From Sinomonas mesophila (lineage in GTDB: Bacteria > Actinomycetota > Actinomycetes > Actinomycetales > Micrococcaceae): a stretch of 64,000 bases of DNA. Of the stretch, positions 11,631 to 18,406 are shown piece after piece. The position numbers and the translations under genes were made by a program. How positions within the stretch are numbered: the stretch's first letter is position 1; each line of letters opens with the position of its first letter. The stretch is taken from NCBI RefSeq assembly GCF_001999765.1, contig NZ_KV908323.1, positions 66,585-130,584 of the forward strand. Direction: 5' to 3'. The notes under the pieces are model-generated. The model saw only the letters and a list, made by a program, of their open reading frames with translations, was not told where the DNA came from and searched no databases.

Positions 11631-12536
11631 GTGACCCTCTTCATCACGGCGTTTGGCGTGCTCGGCGTGTCCGCCTCCGGGCCGCTCATCGCGGCGACTC
11701 TGGGCGCGACCTCCGTGACCGCGCTCGCGATCGCGTTCTGGCGCAACGCGATCGCGGCCGTCGTCATGGCCGCTCCCGTCGCCGTCCGGAGCCCCGCCCA
11801 GTTCGGGCGACTGGGCCGCCGCGAGTACCTGTGGTCCGCCGTCGCGGGGGTCGCCCTGGCGTTTCACTTCGTGTGCTTCATCCTCTCGCTCACGCTGACC
11901 TCCGTCGCGGCGGCGACGGCGCTCGTGTGCCTCCAGTCGGGCTGGATCGCCGTCTTCTCGCTCGTGCGCGGGCGGCGCCTGCCCGGCACGGTGCTCGCCG
12001 GGCTCGGCCTCTCCTTCGTCGGGGTGCTCGCGATCACCGGCCTCGACCTCGGCTCCTCCCCCGAGGCGCTGCTCGGGGACATCCTCGCCGTCGCCGGCGG
12101 AGCCCTCGCCGCGCTCTACACGCTCGCGGGCTCTCAGGCGCGCCGGACCATGTCGACGGGTACCTACACGGCCCTGTGCTACGGCGTGTGCGCGGCGCTC
12201 GTGGCCTTCATGGCCATCGGCTCGGGCCAGCGCCTGACGGGTTTCGAGCCGTGGGGCTGGGCGGGGATCCTCGCCATCACCGTCGCGGCGCAGCTCGTGG
12301 GGCACACGGCCTTCAACCACCTCGTCGCGGTCATGAGCCCGCTCGTCGTGTCGATGTTCATCCTGCTCGAGATCCCCGGCGCCGCCCTGCTCGCGGCGGT
12401 GTTCCTCGGGGAGGTCCTGCCCGCCGGGACGTACGCGGGCCTCGGGCTCATCCTCGCCGGGCTCGCCGTCGTCGTCCTGGGGCAGCGCCGAACGCGACGC
12501 GGCGACGTCCCTGAGCCGGGGCTCGGCACGGACTGA
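11631..12536 (+). CDS. EamA/DMT-superfamily transporter
   Basis: The 301-residue protein has about ten hydrophobic segments arranged as two EamA repeats (about 5-135 and 145-285), typical of drug/metabolite exporters. Motifs include FWRNAIAAVVMA in the first repeat and NHLVAVMSPLVVSMFILLEIPGAALLAAVFLGE in the second, the latter being the hallmark of the EamA second repeat. It probably exports a small metabolite across the cytoplasmic membrane; the substrate cannot be inferred. It starts at a GTG six bases after a TANNNT box and stands alone between the tRNA block and a convergent gene. Confidence 0.88.
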   Translation: MTLFITAFGVLGVSASGPLIAATLGATSVTALAIAFWRNAIAAVVMAAPVAVRSPAQFGRLGRREYLWSAVAGVALAFHFVCFILSLTLTSVAAATALVCLQSGWIAVFSLVRGRRLPGTVLAGLGLSFVGVLAITGLDLGSSPEALLGDILAVAGGALAALYTLAGSQARRTMSTGTYTALCYGVCAALVAFMAIGSGQRLTGFEPWGWAGILAITVAAQLVGHTAFNHLVAVMSPLVVSMFILLEIPGAALLAAVFLGEVLPAGTYAGLGLILAGLAVVVLGQRRTRRGDVPEPGLGTD

Positions 12537-12573
12537 GCGTGTTCGGTGCGCGCCGGGTGGGTTTCGGCCCGGC

Positions 12574-12936
12574 TCAACCAGCCGGGGGGAGGGCGTCGCC
12601 CGCCTCGCGCTCCGCGCGGTCCGCGTAGGACGCCGCGCGGCGGGCGTGGTCTGCGACGTGCGCCGTCGCCGCGGCGTGCTCCGCGGCCCGGGCCGCGGCG
12701 CGGGCGGCGGGCGAGATGGCCTCCTTCGACGCGTCGTGCGCGGCGAGGGCCGCGGCCCGTGCGAGGGGCACCTCGATCTCGCCCCGGATCCACGCGCGGG
12801 CGGCCTCGACGGCGCGCCGCGGCCGCACGTCGTCGTGCCTCTCCCGCTCGAACAGCGGCAGGACCCGCTCCGCGCACTCGGCAGCCCACAGCGCGAGCGC
12901 GTGGTGTTCGGCCTCGCTCTGCTGCCCGCCCGCCAT
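12574..12936 (-). CDS. Imm5-like putative immunity protein
   Basis: A 120-residue Ala/Arg/His-rich helical protein that I recognise as the putative immunity protein (Imm5-like) family, with LALWAAECAERVLPLFE at about 14-30, RRAVEAARAWIRGEI at about 39-53 and the repeated AARAAEHAAATAHVADHARRAASYA near the end. Family members are thought to neutralise secreted polymorphic toxins. No toxin gene is adjacent, so it is an orphan here. ATG 12936 is preceded by AAGGGAGGCG, which fixes the start; a longer frame upstream overlaps the glycosyltransferase and is not credible. Confidence 0.7.
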   Translation of the reverse strand: MAGGQQSEAEHHALALWAAECAERVLPLFERERHDDVRPRRAVEAARAWIRGEIEVPLARAAALAAHDASKEAISPAARAAARAAEHAAATAHVADHARRAASYADRAEREAGDALPPAG

Positions 12937-12962
12937 GGTGCGCCTCCCTTGCTCCTGCCCGG

Positions 12963-13832
12963 CTACACGCCGCCGCGCTTGACCGGCGGCTGGTTCGCCG
13001 AGTGGATCGCGCGCAGGAGCTTGGCCGGATAGTACACCGAGAAGACCACCGCCATAGGGGCCTTGAGCGCGATCTTGCGGATATTGTGCGCCTTGTAGGT
13101 CCGGTCGAAGCGCTGCACGTAGTAGCGGTAGTCCTTGGGCGAGTCCTCGAGCCGGCGCGCGGACATGCCCGAGACCATCTCCGGGCAGTACTGGATGCGC
13201 AGCTCGTGCTCGGCCAGATGCAGGGACAGGTCGATGTCCTCGTGCATCTCGTCCTTCTCGTCCAGGCACGTCGAGTCCCGGATGGTCTCCCAGGCCGTGC
13301 GCCGGATGGCCATGTTCGAGCCGAAGAGGAAGTGGTACTGGTGCCGGGAGAGCTTGAGAAGGAGCTGACGGACCTTGTCGTCCGCCTTGAGCCCGAAGCG
13401 GCGCATGGGCATGTCGTAGTAGACCACCGGGCCCGTCGTGGCTTGGACGCTCGGGTCCGTGAACGCGCGCTGGACCTCCTCGACCCAGTCGGGCTCCAGG
13501 AGCGAGTCCGCGTCGATGCGGCCGATCACGTCCCCTGTGGCCGAGTCGAGCCCATAGTTGCGCGTCGGGATGAGGCCCTGCTCGCGGTTCTGGGTCAGGA
13601 GTCTGATCGGGGACTCAGGGTACTCCTGCGCGAGCTGGCGCACGATGTGGGCGGTCGAGTCCTTGGACAGGTTGTCGACGACGATGATCTCGTGCGCGGG
13701 CACCGACTGGTAGATGGCCGCCGTGACGCACTGGCGGATCACACTCTCCTCGTTGTACGCCGGGATGACGATCGAGACGCTCGGCAGAGGAGGCGCGCTC
13801 GTCGTCGGCTCGGAGGCGGGGTCGTCAGGCAT
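12963..13832 (-). CDS. Family 2 glycosyltransferase
   Basis: The 289-residue GT-A protein has VSIVIPAYNEES at about 18-29, the nucleotide-sugar region VVDNLSKDSTAHIV, and the metal-binding DxD as RIDADSLLEPDW at about 108-119. A later conserved DEMHEDIDLSLHL resembles the ED motif of processive or mucin-type GT2 enzymes. One hydrophobic stretch near the C-terminus (AVVFSVYYPAKLL) may anchor it at the membrane. The donor and acceptor are unknown. I start it at ATG 13832; GTG 13835 is immediately upstream and equally possible. Confidence 0.85.
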   Translation of the reverse strand: MPDDPASEPTTSAPPLPSVSIVIPAYNEESVIRQCVTAAIYQSVPAHEIIVVDNLSKDSTAHIVRQLAQEYPESPIRLLTQNREQGLIPTRNYGLDSATGDVIGRIDADSLLEPDWVEEVQRAFTDPSVQATTGPVVYYDMPMRRFGLKADDKVRQLLLKLSRHQYHFLFGSNMAIRRTAWETIRDSTCLDEKDEMHEDIDLSLHLAEHELRIQYCPEMVSGMSARRLEDSPKDYRYYVQRFDRTYKAHNIRKIALKAPMAVVFSVYYPAKLLRAIHSANQPPVKRGGV

Positions 13833-13840
13833 CACGGTCA

Positions 13841-13846
13841 AATCTA
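13841..13846 (-). promoter_or_regulatory. Putative -10 of the GT2 gene
   Basis: On the minus strand TAGATT lies five bases before GTG 13835 and eight before ATG 13832, with no ribosome binding site between, suggesting a leaderless or near-leaderless message. Confidence 0.4.
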
Positions 13847-13930
13847 GCAAAGGCGCCCCCCGCCGGCAGCGGGCCCGCGGGCTGTGGACGGGGCCCGGGG
13901 TGGCTCCGAGAAGCCGCGCTCTGAGTGCTG

Positions 13931-13971
13931 ACACGGCTGAGGCCCCGCCAGCGGCGGGGCCTCAGCCGTGT
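13931..13971 (-). terminator. Strong hairpin terminator
   Basis: A perfect 19-bp stem (ACACGGCTGAGGCCCCGCC and its complement) closes a three-base loop. It lies 18 bases past the stop of the minus-strand gene 13990-15168 and separates it from the GT2 promoter. Confidence 0.85.
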
Positions 13972-13989
13972 GTGCGTCCGCTCCGAGCG

Positions 13990-15168
13990 TCAGGCGCCGG
14001 GCGTCCCCTCGCCGTTCTCACGGCGGGAAGCGGAGGCGATGTTACGCATGGCCGCGGAGGCGTCATTGGCCTTGTGCTTGCCGTCCCCCTTTGCGTCCTC
14101 CTCGGCCTCGTCGGCGGGCGTGGACTCTTCGACGTCTGGAAGGACGGCGTCAGTGGCCTGCGGCTCGGCCTCGAGGCTCGCGCCGGCGACCGCGGCGGAC
14201 TCGTCGACGAGCGCCGTGTCCTCGCCCTCGCCCTCCGCGGCCCGGGCCGGGGAGTCCTCGAGCACGGCGGCCTGACCGGCGTCGAACGCCGCCTCGGCCT
14301 CGGCCTGGGCGACCGAGGATGCCTCGACCGAGGCCTCCTCGGCGGCCGCGTCCTTGTCGAGGGCGGCGGCCCCCGTCGCGGCGGCGGCGCCGGCGGCGCC
14401 GGCCGCTGCGCCCGAGGCGGGGACGGGCGACGGCGTGCCCGTGCCGGATGCGGTGTCGGACGGCGTGACGGGGGACGGGACCTTCCACGGATCCTCGACC
14501 GGCTTGGCAGCCTTCCACGCCGCGACGCCCGCCGCGACTGCGGCGGCGATCACTCCGAAGATGAGGAGGCCGCGGCCGCGCTTCCGCTTGGGGCGAGCGA
14601 GCTCGTCCGCTGCCGAGTGGACGGCGCGCTGAGCGGCGACGACGGCGTCCTTCGCCGCCGCATCCGCCTGGCGGACGATGCCAGACTCGGCGAGGCGATG
14701 GGCGACGTCATCGATCCGCGCCGGCGCGTGTGCGAGACCGCGGTTGACGGACTCGGCCGCGTGCGCGATGCCCTCGGAGATGCGGGGGATGTACTGATCC
14801 GCCGCGTCCTTGATGGCAGGAGCCGCCTTGTCGACCGCCTCGTGCAGGCGCGGCGCCGTGCTGTCCACGGCGTCGGTGATGCGCGGGGCCAGGTGTGCGA
14901 GACCGTCCTGGATCTTCGGTGTCACCGTCGCGACGCCCTCGGCGAGGTTGTGAGCCGCGCTCTTGAGCCCCTCCTGGATCTTCGGCGAAGCCGAGTCGAG
15001 GCTATGCTGCAGCCGCGGCACCGCCCAGCTGACGGCGGCGTCGACGCGGGGCTGCGCCCACTCCCTGGCGTTCTCCACGCCAGCGGCGACGCCGTGCTCG
15101 ATGTCCCGGGCGACGTCACGCGCGATGGACTCCGTCGTGTTCAAGCTCTTCTCGAGTGGTTTCTTCAC
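13990..15168 (-). CDS. Helical-repeat membrane protein of unknown function
   Basis: The 392-residue protein has a long N-terminal region (about 15-175) of amphipathic repeats of roughly 11 residues with a recurring proline (PRVDAA, PKIQEGL, PRITDAV, PRLHEAV, PRISEGI, ARIDDVA), reminiscent of apolipoprotein-like or membrane-surface helices. One membrane segment follows (RGLLIFGVIAAAVAAGVAAW, about 201-220), then a disordered Ala/Glu/Ser-rich acidic tail of about 170 residues. No enzymatic motif is visible. GTG 15168 with GGAGGTAGCC upstream fixes the start. I infer a cell-envelope or membrane-scaffold role, with low certainty. Confidence 0.75.
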   Translation of the reverse strand: MKKPLEKSLNTTESIARDVARDIEHGVAAGVENAREWAQPRVDAAVSWAVPRLQHSLDSASPKIQEGLKSAAHNLAEGVATVTPKIQDGLAHLAPRITDAVDSTAPRLHEAVDKAAPAIKDAADQYIPRISEGIAHAAESVNRGLAHAPARIDDVAHRLAESGIVRQADAAAKDAVVAAQRAVHSAADELARPKRKRGRGLLIFGVIAAAVAAGVAAWKAAKPVEDPWKVPSPVTPSDTASGTGTPSPVPASGAAAGAAGAAAATGAAALDKDAAAEEASVEASSVAQAEAEAAFDAGQAAVLEDSPARAAEGEGEDTALVDESAAVAGASLEAEPQATDAVLPDVEESTPADEAEEDAKGDGKHKANDASAAMRNIASASRRENGEGTPGA

Positions 15169-15332
15169 GGCTACCTCCGGATTCTCCCTGAACCAACGCC
15201 AGCCTACGTGGGGCGCGGCCCCGGGGCTACGGCAAAGCGCCCCCCGACACGCTCCTCTTACCCGATTTCACCGAGCGCGGAACACCGGGACTCCTCGGGA
15301 AGGGCTCAGCCGCCCGTGGAAGAATGTGGCCC

Positions 15333-15878
15333 ATGAGCGCAAATGCAACCGCCAAGGCAACCATCCACACCAATCACGGCGACATCGTGGTCAACCTCTT
15401 CGGCAACCACGCGCCGAAGACGGTCAAGAACTTCGTGGGCCTCGCGACCGGCGAGCAGGCGTGGACGCACCCCGAGACGGGCGAGGACAAGTCCGGCACG
15501 CCGCTGTACAACGGCACGATCTTCCACCGCATCATCAAGGACTTCATGATCCAGGGCGGGGACCCGCTCGGGAAGGGAGTCGGCGGCCCCGGCTACCGCT
15601 TCGACGACGAGATCCACCCCGAGCTGACCTTCAAGGAGCCCTACAAGCTCGCGATGGCCAACGCCGGCATCCAGGGCGGCAAGGGCACGAACGGCTCGCA
15701 GTTCTTCATCACGACGGTCGACACGAGCTGGCTCTTCGGCAAGCACACGATCTTCGGCGAGGTGGCCGACGAGGACTCGAAGAAGGTCGTCGACACGATC
15801 GAGGGCGTTCGCACCGGCATGCAGGACCGCCCGGTCGAGGACGTCGTCATCTCCTCGATCGACGTCGAGCAGCTCTGA
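15333..15878 (+). CDS. Cyclophilin-type peptidyl-prolyl isomerase
   Basis: A 181-residue cytoplasmic cyclophilin that catalyses proline cis-trans isomerisation. The active-site signatures are IFHRIIKDFMIQGGDP (catalytic Arg and Phe at about 63-78) and GTNGSQFFITT near 120. It lacks a signal peptide. ATG 15333 (MSANATAK) is preferred over the in-frame ATG 15324 because homologues begin close to the beta-strand TIHTNHGDIVVNLF. It lies just upstream of the rhomboid gene (38-base gap), an arrangement common in Micrococcaceae and mycobacteria near the origin. Confidence 0.95.
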   Translation: MSANATAKATIHTNHGDIVVNLFGNHAPKTVKNFVGLATGEQAWTHPETGEDKSGTPLYNGTIFHRIIKDFMIQGGDPLGKGVGGPGYRFDDEIHPELTFKEPYKLAMANAGIQGGKGTNGSQFFITTVDTSWLFGKHTIFGEVADEDSKKVVDTIEGVRTGMQDRPVEDVVISSIDVEQL

Positions 15879-15916
15879 CCCTCTCCTAGATCAAGAACGG
15901 CAGGGACACCCAGCAC

Positions 15917-16789
15917 GTGAGCGATGGAAGCCCGGCGGCCGGCCCGGAGGCGGAACCGGTCTGCCCGCGCCACCCGGACCGCATCTCCTATGTGAGGTGC
16001 CAGCGGTGCGGCAGGCCCGCGTGCCCGGAGTGCCAGCGGCCGGCCGCCGTCGGCTTCCACTGCGTGGACTGTGTCCGCGAGCTCGCCGCCCCGGCCCCGC
16101 GGACGGCGTACGGCGCCGTCGCGCGGCCGGGCGGGCGGCCGCTCGTGACGACGCTGCTCATCGCCGCGTGCGCCGTCGTCTACGCGCTGCAGTGGGCGGT
16201 GCCCAACTCGTACGTCTACCTCGAGTTCGCGTACGCCACGCTCCTGACCGGCATTGAGCCCTACCGGATGCTCACGACCGCGTTCCTGCACGCGCCGACA
16301 TTCGTCCTCCACATCCTCGTGAATATGTACACGCTGTGGATCTTCGGGCAGGCCCTCGAGCCGCTGCTCGGCCGCGCGCGTTTTCTCGCCGTGTACCTGC
16401 TCTCCGCCGTCGGCGGCTCGGTCGGCTACTTCCTGCTCACCCCGCCCAGCCTCGTGGGGGTCGTCGGCGCTTCCGGCGCGGTCTTCGGGCTCTTCGGTGC
16501 GATGTTCGTCGTCATGCGCCAGCGCGGCGGGGACTCGCGGCAGCTCCTCGTGCTCATCGCCATCAACGCGGTGCTGGGCTTCGTCGTGCCCCAGATCGCG
16601 TGGCAGGCACATCTCGGTGGCCTCGTCACGGGCGCCCTCGCCACGGCAGCAGTTGCCTATGCCCCACGCGGCAGCCGCCGCGCGCTCGTACAGTGGGGCG
16701 GGATGGCAACCGTCGCCGTCATCCTCGCTGTGGTGACCATGGCGCGCGTCACCGCCCTGAACATCGGTCCCGGCGGCCTCGGGATCTAG
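15917..16789 (+). CDS. Rhomboid-family intramembrane serine protease
   Basis: The 290-residue protein has an N-terminal Cys/His-rich zinc-binding domain (CPRHPDRISYVRCQRCGRPA, about 16-52, B-box-like) and a six-helix rhomboid core. The catalytic dyad is Ser186 in GASG and His232 in AHLGGL. The oxyanion-type Asn136 follows the HILVN motif. It would cleave transmembrane helices of unknown substrates. Start is a GTG with AACGGCAGGGA upstream. It follows the cyclophilin gene and ends before an unusual repeat array. Confidence 0.93.
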   Translation: MSDGSPAAGPEAEPVCPRHPDRISYVRCQRCGRPACPECQRPAAVGFHCVDCVRELAAPAPRTAYGAVARPGGRPLVTTLLIAACAVVYALQWAVPNSYVYLEFAYATLLTGIEPYRMLTTAFLHAPTFVLHILVNMYTLWIFGQALEPLLGRARFLAVYLLSAVGGSVGYFLLTPPSLVGVVGASGAVFGLFGAMFVVMRQRGGDSRQLLVLIAINAVLGFVVPQIAWQAHLGGLVTGALATAAVAYAPRGSRRALVQWGGMATVAVILAVVTMARVTALNIGPGGLGI

Positions 16790-16809
16790 GCGAACCCGCC
16801 CCTTCGTTT

Positions 16810-17027
16810 GCGGGGTCACCTTCCTGCGTTGCGGGGTCACGTCATAAGGATGCGGGGTCACCTCCCTGCGTTGCGGGGTCGCCTCTTGCTGTTGTGACTC
16901 CCTGACCCCGCGATCTCGGCGTCCCAGGCCCCCATTTCGGCGTCTTACGCCCCCATCTCGGCGTTGGTCTTCATGGTTCTCCACGTCGTCTCGGGGTTCT
17001 CCACGTGGTCTCCCGCCGTTCTCCACA
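16810..17027 (+). repeat. Array of 21-bp phased repeats (families A, B and C)
   Basis: This fills the gap after the rhomboid gene. Family A: four units at 16810, 16831, 16852 and 16873, exactly 21 bases apart, starting GCGGGGTC(A/G)CC. Family B: units at 16907, 16928 and 16949, also 21 apart, with the core GCCCCCAT(T/C)TCGGCG. Family C: three looser units carrying TTCTCCACGT or TTCTCCACAG at 16977, 16997 and 17019. The first half of each unit is conserved and the last 6-8 bases vary. No ORF or hairpin explains it. Confidence 0.8.
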
Positions 17028-17028
17028 G

Positions 17029-17068
17029 GTTTTGTCCACAGTGTGTACAACTTACAGGCATGTAGTTA
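17029..17068 (+). repeat. Palindromic repeat with DnaA box (family E), copy 1
   Basis: TTGTCCACAGTGTGTACAA is a near-perfect palindrome containing an exact DnaA box (17032-17040). It is followed directly by CTTACAGGCATGTAGTTA, a second dyad (TACA-GGCA-TGTA). Copies occur at 18204-18242 and 19901-19938 in the same orientation. The rest of the gap to 17216 has further exact DnaA boxes on the minus strand at 17155-17163 and 17189-17197. Confidence 0.75.
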
Positions 17069-17216
17069 CTCGGGCGTATCGCCAGTGCTGGCGCGGAAGA
17101 CGCCGGCAGTCGGCCCGAGGCGGGGTCCCCGCAGCCGCGGGCGCGGACCCTGCCTGTGGACAACCTTTCCCCGGCGCCTGTGGACAGCTGTGGATAAAGG
17201 GAGGTGGCGGGAGCGT

Positions 17217-17726
17217 CTACGCGTCGCCAGAGGCTAGAAGCGCGTCGAGCTGCCGGTAGCCCTCGTCCACGCCGGTCTCCATGCCCGACTGCAGCATGGC
17301 GTCGCGCGCGGCCACGGACTCGTACGTCGAATGGATCTCGAGACGGCACCGGCCGTCCGGCAGGGCGATGAACGTGCTGGTGTCGAGCTCGACGTTCCCT
17401 GGGGCGCCCTCGAACTCGAACGTCATGACGACGCGGCTCGGCTCAGTGACCTCGTGGAAGGATCCCCGGAAGGCATACTCGTGCTCGCCCTCGCGCTGGA
17501 CGAACCGGTAGGAGCCGCCCGTGCGTGCCTCCATGTGCTCGATGGTGGTCGAGAGCCGCTCGGGTCCAATCCACTTGGCGAAGATCTCCGGATCGCAGTG
17601 CGCCCGGAACACCCGTTCGCGGGGCGCCTCGAACTCACGGGTCATGTCGATGTACGGCATGCCAGGATCGGCGACGATCTGGACGGTGTTGCTCGCCGTG
17701 CTGGTCTTGCTGGTGTTGGCGGTCAT
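17217..17726 (-). CDS. SRPBCC (AHSA1-type) domain protein
   Basis: The 169-residue protein has an AHSA1/START-like fold typical of ligand-binding or stress proteins, with MTREFEAPRERVFRAHCDPEIFAKWIGP at about 27-54 and the C-terminal helix RDAMLQSGMETGVDEGYRQLDALL. Proteins of this type paired with an ArsR-like regulator are common in Actinobacteria; their ligand is usually unknown. Its ATG overlaps the stop of the upstream regulator (ATGA), so the pair is translated together. It is the second gene of a two-gene operon transcribed leftward. Confidence 0.9.
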   Translation of the reverse strand: MTANTSKTSTASNTVQIVADPGMPYIDMTREFEAPRERVFRAHCDPEIFAKWIGPERLSTTIEHMEARTGGSYRFVQREGEHEYAFRGSFHEVTEPSRVVMTFEFEGAPGNVELDTSTFIALPDGRCRLEIHSTYESVAARDAMLQSGMETGVDEGYRQLDALLASGDA

Positions 17727-18085
17727 GGCTGCTCTCCTGTGTCTGAGGCCAGAAGCGCGTCGAGGCGTCGGTACTTCTCCTCGGTGCGTTCCCGGTAGGT
17801 GTCGATCCATACGGCCAGGGGGCCGAAGGCTTCGGGGACGAGATGGCAGGGACGGCGCTGGCCATCGCGGCTGCGCGTGATGAGGCCGGCTTCCTCGAGC
17901 ACCTTGAGATGCCGAGACACCGCCTGCAGCGTGACCGGGAACGGCTCCGCGAGCTCGTTGACGGTCGCGTCCCCTCGGATGAGCCGAGCCAGCAATTGCC
18001 GGCGGAGGGGATCCGCGAGGGCGGAGAAGGCCCGGGTGAGGCGGTCCTCGGCGTCCTGGGCGGGGGCTGTTGATGTAGCGGCCAC
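17723..18085 (-). CDS. ArsR-family winged-helix repressor
   Basis: A 120-residue winged-helix protein: LTRAFSALADPLRRQLLARLIRGDATVNELAEPFPVTLQAVSRHLKVLEEAGLI contains the recognition helix TLQAVSRHLKVL. It has no cysteine pair or His cluster for metal, so it is of the non-metal type often linked to AHSA1 proteins. I start it at GTG 18085 because GGAGGGAG lies six bases upstream; the in-frame ATG at 18121 lacks a good site. It probably autoregulates the operon through the palindrome at 18134-18149. Confidence 0.88.
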   Translation of the reverse strand: MAATSTAPAQDAEDRLTRAFSALADPLRRQLLARLIRGDATVNELAEPFPVTLQAVSRHLKVLEEAGLITRSRDGQRRPCHLVPEAFGPLAVWIDTYRERTEEKYRRLDALLASDTGEQP

Positions 18086-18133
18086 CGTCTGCTCCCTCCT
18101 CGCACCACGCGGGATGATCAAGCAACAGCTTTA

Positions 18134-18149
18134 TCAACAAACTTGTTGA
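18134..18149. promoter_or_regulatory. Candidate ArsR operator palindrome
   Basis: TCAACAA-AC-TTGTTGA is a perfect 7-bp inverted repeat in an AT-rich pocket 49 bases before the regulator start. Such a site next to an ArsR gene is a natural autoregulatory operator. Confidence 0.6.
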
Positions 18150-18203
18150 ATATTTCCACACTAGGACTCCAGCGACGCGCGGTCAAGACTTCTTGTCCAC
18201 AGG

Positions 18204-18242
18204 CGCCGTCCACAGTGTGCGTAACTTACAGGCGTGTAGTTC
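18204..18242 (+). repeat. Family E repeat, copy 2
   Basis: GTCCACAGTGTGCGTAACTT followed by ACAGGCGTGTAGTT matches copy 1 at 17029-17068. An exact DnaA box sits just upstream (18193-18201) and another at 18314-18322 (minus strand). The 320-base gap between the ArsR start and the pirin gene otherwise holds nothing recognisable beyond the operator at 18134. Confidence 0.75.
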
Positions 18243-18406
18243 AGAGGCTGTTTACGCGCTCGATCCCGGTTCGTCGCCCGTGTCGACCCGGAAGCCGCGA
18301 ACTTATTCCCAGCTGTGGATAACTCTGGGGGTAACGCCTGTTGGAAAGTGGATGGCGGTGTGGGCTGTCGGAGGGCGGGCGTAGGCTCTGCACAGGAGGT
18401 ACACCC

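Noticed and set aside
16810-17027. CRISPR-like array
   Set aside because: The units are 21 bases with only 6-8 variable bases, no cas genes are nearby, and the conserved part is not a uniform palindromic repeat. It is a phased tandem repeat, not CRISPR.
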